Origin: Parasitella parasitica
Taxonomy: Eukaryota; Mucoromycota; Mucoromycetes; Mucorales; Mucoraceae
Direction of reading: 5' to 3'
Assembly (NCBI GenBank): GCA_025201805.1
Contig: MU619237.1
Span: 440,784 to 504,783, forward strand
DNA: 64,000 bases
Shown: positions 59,847 to 64,000 of the stretch, one piece after another
Layout of the letters: every line of letters begins with the position of its first letter
Position numbering within the stretch: position 1 is the first letter of the stretch
Notes under the pieces: model-generated
Told to the model about the DNA's origin: nothing
Database searches by the model: none
Seen by the model: the letters and a program-made list of their open reading frames with translations, nothing else
Made by a program: the position numbers and the translations under genes

Positions 59847-61461
59847 ATGTCAGAATGCAAAGCTAAAAATAAAGTGATTTTGCCATTACCGTTTCTGTTG
59901 GATCCCTCGCCTGCTACAGCTCCAACAACTGAGTCGCTCCGGCTTAAAGACATATCTGCAGAACGAAAAAGTTCTGATCTCTCAAAAGCTCAAGCAGTAG
60001 ATCAGCCGCAGATGGGAATACCTGCCTCTCAGAAACAACCACAGCAACCTCAGCAGCAAATTGAATCAAAAAGTAATAAGCTCATTGCCAAGCAAAGGAA
60101 ACGTCAATTAAATATTAGAAACTACAGAAAGTATAGCGGAAAGACGATTTTCTTTTGCGGAGGAAGATTCTTGACGAGCAGAGCACTCTGGGCATTCTGT
60201 TTATCCATGTTTCTGTTTGTCATGCCTTCTGTGCTTTTCTTGATATTCACGTATGTTGGTGGTTATGTTTATACGTAGAGGAGACGTAGCCATGCTAATG
60301 ATTTCTTGTTAGATGCCCTTGGCTGTGGCATCATATTTCACCTGCTGTGCCTATTATATTTGCGTACATCTTTTGTATTGCATTTGTATCCATGTTGAAA
60401 ACATCATGGACCGATCCTGGTGTAAGTGTTGTGTGGTAGCTTATGAAATCATTGTGCGATGTCGCTAATTTTTTTCATATTATGCCATGTATAATGTATA
60501 GATTTTACCTCGTAATTTAGACTTACGAAGCATAGATGCGCACAAGAAGTCGGACAGATTTGGTCATAGATACTCCTCCATGTCTGATACTAGTTTTCCA
60601 CCTCCCAAGGAAGTTTTGATCAAAGGTGTCCCCGTTCGATTAAAGTATTGTGAAACATGTTGCATCTACCGACCACCTCGAGCGAGTCATTGTAAACAAT
60701 GTGATAACTGTGTAGGCAGGTATAGCAAAAGCATACTATACATCTCGACAATGACATTAACTTCTAACGCTCCAAGACAGAAAATGAAGACCACCATTGC
60801 ATTTGGCTCAATAATTGCGTTGGAAAGCGCAACTACGCAACATTTTTTACATTTATTGTAAGCTGTGTGATATTGTGCTGCTATGTAATCTCGTTTTCGT
60901 TAGCCCATGTACTTTTAGTATACACAGTAGGAGAAGAATCGTTCAAGGATTCATTATTGCATACACCAATCAGCTTTTTCATTGCCATATTCTGCTTTCT
61001 TTTGCTATTTCCAATTAGTTGTTTGATGGGATATCATTGTTTTTTGGTGATGAGAGGTGTAACGACGCATGAACAGGTATTTTTTCCATTTTATTTATAG
61101 CTTTCAGGGAGTCGCTGAAACTTTTGTGTATATCTGTTTAGTTGCGATCAAACCTGGCTTCAATGCCATTTGAAGAGCATCCGTACACTTTTGGCAACCC
61201 ATTCAAAAATATGTATCATATTTTATGTAGACCTCGCAATAAAAGGTACGATTTCAGCCGCCAAAAATTACATACATGTCCTCACATGCTGCTGCTTCTA
61301 GTTATATCGCAAGGCGTAAATTCGCAGAGGAAATCTACGACACCGAGCCTGGTAATGTGACAAATTCGACGTTATTAGCAACAACTATCGCAAATGAACT
61401 CGGTCAAACTTCTTCCTTGAATATAGATATCCCTCTCCAAAATACTAGACAGTGTAAATAA
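59847..61461 (+). CDS. Erf2/ZDHHC-like protein S-palmitoyltransferase
   Basis: Exons 59847-60250, 60313-60421, 60502-60715, 60781-61076, 61142-61245 and 61302-61461 give 428 residues, all phases consistent. A Gln-rich cytosolic N-terminus precedes two helices ([20 protein letters not shown] and [20 protein letters not shown]). Then come TDPGILPRN, the zinc-binding [20 protein letters not shown] and the catalytic [20 protein letters not shown]. Two more helices and the TTHEQLRSN motif (TTxE) follow, then [13 protein letters not shown]. The KTSWTDPG / [10 protein letters not shown] pattern matches Erf2 and ZDHHC9/14/18, Golgi or ER enzymes that palmitoylate Ras-like proteins. The third intron begins with GC (GCAGGT at 60716); the overlapping GT at 60720 would give a stop inside the DHHC motif. 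Confidence 0.93.
60716..60780 (+). other. GC-AG intron in the DHHC gene
   Basis: The GC donor joins CDNCV to ENEDHHC in frame. The GT four bases downstream creates a frameshift and a stop within one codon. Acceptor is AAGACAG. Confidence 0.75.
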
Positions 61462-61568
61462 GCATTATAACCCGAAAATACAAAGAAGCTGTACATAAAT
61501 AAATTTTTCACTTTCTTTTGGTTTGAATTGATTCTCCCTTCTTTTTTGATGATAACAAAACACACACG

Positions 61569-62396
61569 ATGCCTCCACGATATCAACCTGCACAAACAAC
61601 AAACCAAAGGCCTTTACATAATGAGATATTGACTCTTCAGAAACTATTGGGAACTGTAATTATATAGACAGTGGGTTGAAGAATCGGGTCTCTCTTTTTT
61701 CTTAAAACTGTTTATTCGTGACATAGGATATTCTAGAACAGGCAGCAAGGATACTCGATCATTTTGCGGCTACCAAAGAAAAGTAATTTGGCCACAATTT
61801 GCAGCACTTTTGTGTATATTCATTTAATGTATGTTGGATAGTAAATTCGAAGCTGCAGCCTTCCAGACACCCCCACATTTGAACGACAAACTGATTGAAA
61901 AGTGCGAGGATTTCGAGACTGTGTGCGATCAAATATACTTTATCCTGGTAAAACTCTCTCTCTCTCTATTATGTTAGCTTTAAACCGGCATTAAGCAAGA
62001 CTCAACCCTCTCTAGGAACAATCAAAGCGTGTCTTGCAGCTGGAATATCAGCAAAAGGTGATACAAACCAAAGCTGAAAACTTGGAAAAAGAGAAGCAGC
62101 AGCAGGAGAAGGCCGACCAAGCTCCTCAAATGGATGCAATGAATGTGGATACAGACATGAGTTTCGAATCATCTCAAATGGACGCTTCTTTAACTCTGGA
62201 CATGATGGAGACAGATCAACAACAAAGCACAAAGGAAATAGCTGAAAATGCCATCGACGAAGAAGACATGGAGGAACTTTTGCAGATCCAAAGGGATCGC
62301 TTAGATAGGTTAAAAAACGTCATCGTGTTGGGAATGGATGCAGAGGCTGTTAAAGCAAATGGAAGAGATGGCGATAAGGAGGATTTATTGTTCTAA
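61569..62396 (+). CDS. Mediator tail-like protein (Med29/Med2-like)
   Basis: Exons 61569-61655, 61727-61782, 61842-61947 and 62016-62396 give 209 residues in frame. The N-terminal half is helical (HNEILTLQKLLGTDILEQAA, HLNDKLIEKCEDFETVCDQI, YFILEQSKRVLQLEYQQKVI), resembling the Med29/Med2 helical region with its F-x-x-x-C-D-Q-[IL] motif. The C-terminal half is Gln, Asp and Met-rich and acidic, as in many Mediator tail subunits. A nuclear role in transcription is inferred from this weak similarity only. The stop codon TAA (62394-62396) overlaps the stop of the convergent FAM210-like gene. Confidence 0.5.
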
Positions 62397-62938
62397 AATC
62401 GTTTGCGTACATATGCCACAATGGGTCCAACAAAACGTTCTGCGAAAAAGGGTGTCATCCCGACAGAAGCGGCAATACGCACTGGCAACAACGCCTGTTG
62501 ACCCATCCATTAATATACATGAATAAACACATGTTATTACCATACGATTACCTTGACTATGCAATATGTAGTTACGAGATTCATCATCACCCTGTTTTCA
62601 GCTTCTAATGGCTCATATCCATAATAAACACGAGCTTTGTTGATAAATCGATTTCCTTCTGACACGACAGCATCAGGAAAAGGTATCTTGACAGATGATG
62701 CATCCAAAGCCCAGTATATAAATGGAAATGGAGCAACCGCTGTCAATTCATGTAAGACTGCAAATGTTGTCATATAGGATCCTGGTTTGCTTTTAAATTG
62801 TTGCGCATATTTTCGGTAACCCGTTAGCGCTTTCTCCTGTGCTTTCTCGGGTATATTTGTGTAGCGTCGAGGCCAGGAGAACGAGTTTGGCAGCCTTTTG
62901 TTTGAGTGAATGGCTCGGCGAAAGGGTAAAAGAGACAT
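62393..62938 (-). CDS. FAM210/DUF1279-like mitochondrial protein
   Basis: Exons 62938-62552 and 62494-62393 join in frame to give 162 residues. The N-terminus MSLLPFRRAIHSNKRLPNSF is a basic mitochondrial presequence. The core KPGSYMTTFAVLHELTAVAP and FPFIYWALDASSVKIPFP is the DUF1279 pattern of FAM210 and related small inner-membrane proteins. The last part TYCIVKALLPVRIAASVGMT and PFFAERFVGPIV is the conserved final helix. Without the second exon the frame would stop at KVIVW, losing that helix. Exact role is unknown; the family is linked to mitochondrial translation and membrane organisation. Confidence 0.8.
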
Positions 62939-63440
62939 GGCTTTAGTTTGAAGTGTTCAAAAGGGCGGGAGTGGCAGTTTCAGTAACAGCGATGAGATTG
63001 CGAAGCGTTCCGTGACGTATAATCATTATGCTTGCAAAAGCTGCTTGTTTCGTACCTGGGAGTAAGCAGCAGTGGATAATAACAAGCAACTGACATGGTA
63101 CATGACCACAAAAGTTTAAATTTAGAATGGCACAAACAAACCAAACCAGAACAAAAAATACCACTTTGAAAGTTGGTTTTTTGGGTAACCTTGTCTCAAC
63201 CATAATGTAATAATTATTATATCTTTGAAAATACAGTGTGCACACTGATCTTGCCGTTATTATTTTACGTAGATTTCATGGAACCCCACAGAACGCTATT
63301 TTTATTTCTTTGGCTGTTTAAATTTATCGTGGGACATGAATAGCAAGGAGTGAAAGAGCCATTTTACAGTGTGGCAAAATACACATAAAAATCAGGTAAG
63401 GAGGGAGGGGGGTGGTGAAGGAAGAGGAGAAAAGATTGAA
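62939..63440. other. Spacer with one open frame, likely leader and promoter
   Basis: A minus-strand frame (62943-63200 from its ATG) encodes MVETRLPKKPTFKVVFFVLV and ends just before the FAM210-like start. It has no family match. A TACGTCAC (CRE-like, minus strand about 63013-63020) suggests promoter DNA. Confidence 0.35.
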
Positions 63441-64000
63441 TTAAGGAGAGTATGAAGAATAAGCAGTAGAAGAAGACGATGAGCTAGTTGGCATATTATT
63501 ACCACTATGAATCTTTGAATGTCTTCGAAGATTACTAACAACAGAAAATTTGCGACCACATCCGTCCACTGAACACTTGAAAGGTTTCTATAGAGCAATG
63601 CGTGAGTAATACACCAGTAGTAATAATATTCATGATTACTTACTTCTCCTGTATGACTATAGGTGTGTGTTGTTAGTGAGCTAGGACGTGTGAAACGCTT
63701 GTTACATATACGACAGCTATATCGCTTGGTGACAGGACTTGTGGATCTCGAATGAATGGTATCTTGTTGAGGAGATGAGGAACGCGATGTATTAGCCGAT
63801 GAACGTCTACCGTGGTACATTTGATAGAAATCAGTTGGAAGGTAGGCATCGTACATTTGACATGGAGAGGTTGAAGGATTCATTAATGGGGAGACTGTCC
63901 TGTTCATGCAATGCTGTTGTTGTTGTTGGGGAGAATAATGCTGTAGATGCTGATGTTGATGCTGATGTTGCTGTTGATGTTGATGTTGATGCTTATAAAG
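63441..64000 (-). CDS. C2H2 zinc finger transcription factor, 5' end beyond window
   Basis: Exons are 63587-63441 and 64000-63644, the latter continuing past the right edge in frame through a Gln/His-rich stretch. The fingers are YSCRICNKRFTRPSSLTTHT and YSHTGEKPFKCSVDGCGRKF, then SVVSNLRRHSKIHSG. The tandem pair with F-T-R-P-S-S-L and F-S-V-V-S-N-L-R-R-H helices is a conserved fungal type. Between the Gln/His region and the fingers is a Ser-rich stretch (SSANTSRSSSPQQDTIHSRS). A nuclear DNA-binding role is expected; targets are unknown. The C-terminus is a short Ser/Tyr tail (SSSSSSTAYSSYSP). Confidence 0.85.

Noticed and set aside
62943-63200. Minus-strand frame MVETRLPKKPTFKVVFFVLV
   Set aside because: It has a hydrophobic segment but no family match, and lies where the leader and promoter of the FAM210-like gene are expected.

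Overview
The window looks like nuclear DNA of a filamentous fungus, most likely an early-diverging one of the Mucoromycota (Mucorales-like). The sequence is AT-rich. Most genes carry several GT-AG introns of about 50-65 nt. Pyrimidine-rich or poly-T stretches lie close to several start codons. The gene set combines fungal markers (CreA/Mig1-like and Skn7-like regulators, Zrg17-like zinc transporter, Erf2-like palmitoyltransferase, long DIP2/Cps1-like protein) with genes many Dikarya have lost or reduced (AP-4 epsilon adaptin, ERCC8/CSA-like WD40 protein). The genus cannot be named from sequence alone. Exon coordinates were derived by hand from splice signals and reading-frame continuity; where every junction keeps the frame, confidence is high.

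Layout. 0-1.3 kb: decayed CaMKK-like kinase pseudogene. 1.6-4 kb: CreA/Mig1-like zinc finger gene, divergent from exosome subunit RRP43. 5.4-10.4 kb: MFS transporter divergent from a ten-exon KH-like protein gene. 10.5-14.2 kb: splicing factor SMU1 divergent from ORC2. 14.2-17.3 kb: gene-poor AT-rich DNA. 17.3-19.1 kb: RhoGAP gene. 19.1-20.8 kb: unresolved coding-like fragments. 20.8-26.9 kb: four-span membrane protein, a small spliced gene, AP-4 epsilon and a MADS-box factor. 27-30.6 kb: gene-free DNA with a diverged repeat family. 30.6-32.7 kb: Skn7-like HSF/response-regulator gene.

32.7-34.4 kb: decayed Fanzor/TnpB-like element. 34.4-37.1 kb: minus-strand run of ERI1/PIG-Y, TFIIE-beta and ATP4. 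37.7-41.4 kb: three spliced plus-strand genes (small OCIA-like membrane protein, ERCC8, a probably myristoylated microprotein). 41.4-48.5 kb: a mobile-element graveyard with a zinc-knuckle gag/ORF1 relic, a Helitron relic and a foldback element with about 200-bp inverted arms. 48.5-51.7 kb: ABHD13/Bem46-like hydrolase and Zrg17-like transporter. 52-57.9 kb: DIP2-like gene of 1861 codons. 58-64 kb: small signal-peptide protein, DHHC palmitoyltransferase, Mediator-tail-like protein, FAM210/DUF1279-like mitochondrial protein, and a C2H2 zinc finger gene running off the right edge.

The genes do not form one pathway; this is ordinary eukaryotic gene order with compact divergent and convergent pairs. 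I did not find a convincing wholly new multi-gene system. The most unusual items are the Fanzor-like relic, the nest of element relics at 43.6-45.9 kb, small genes visible only by assembling short exons, two GC-AG introns, microexons of 14, 18 and 21 nt, and a convergent pair whose stop codons overlap.
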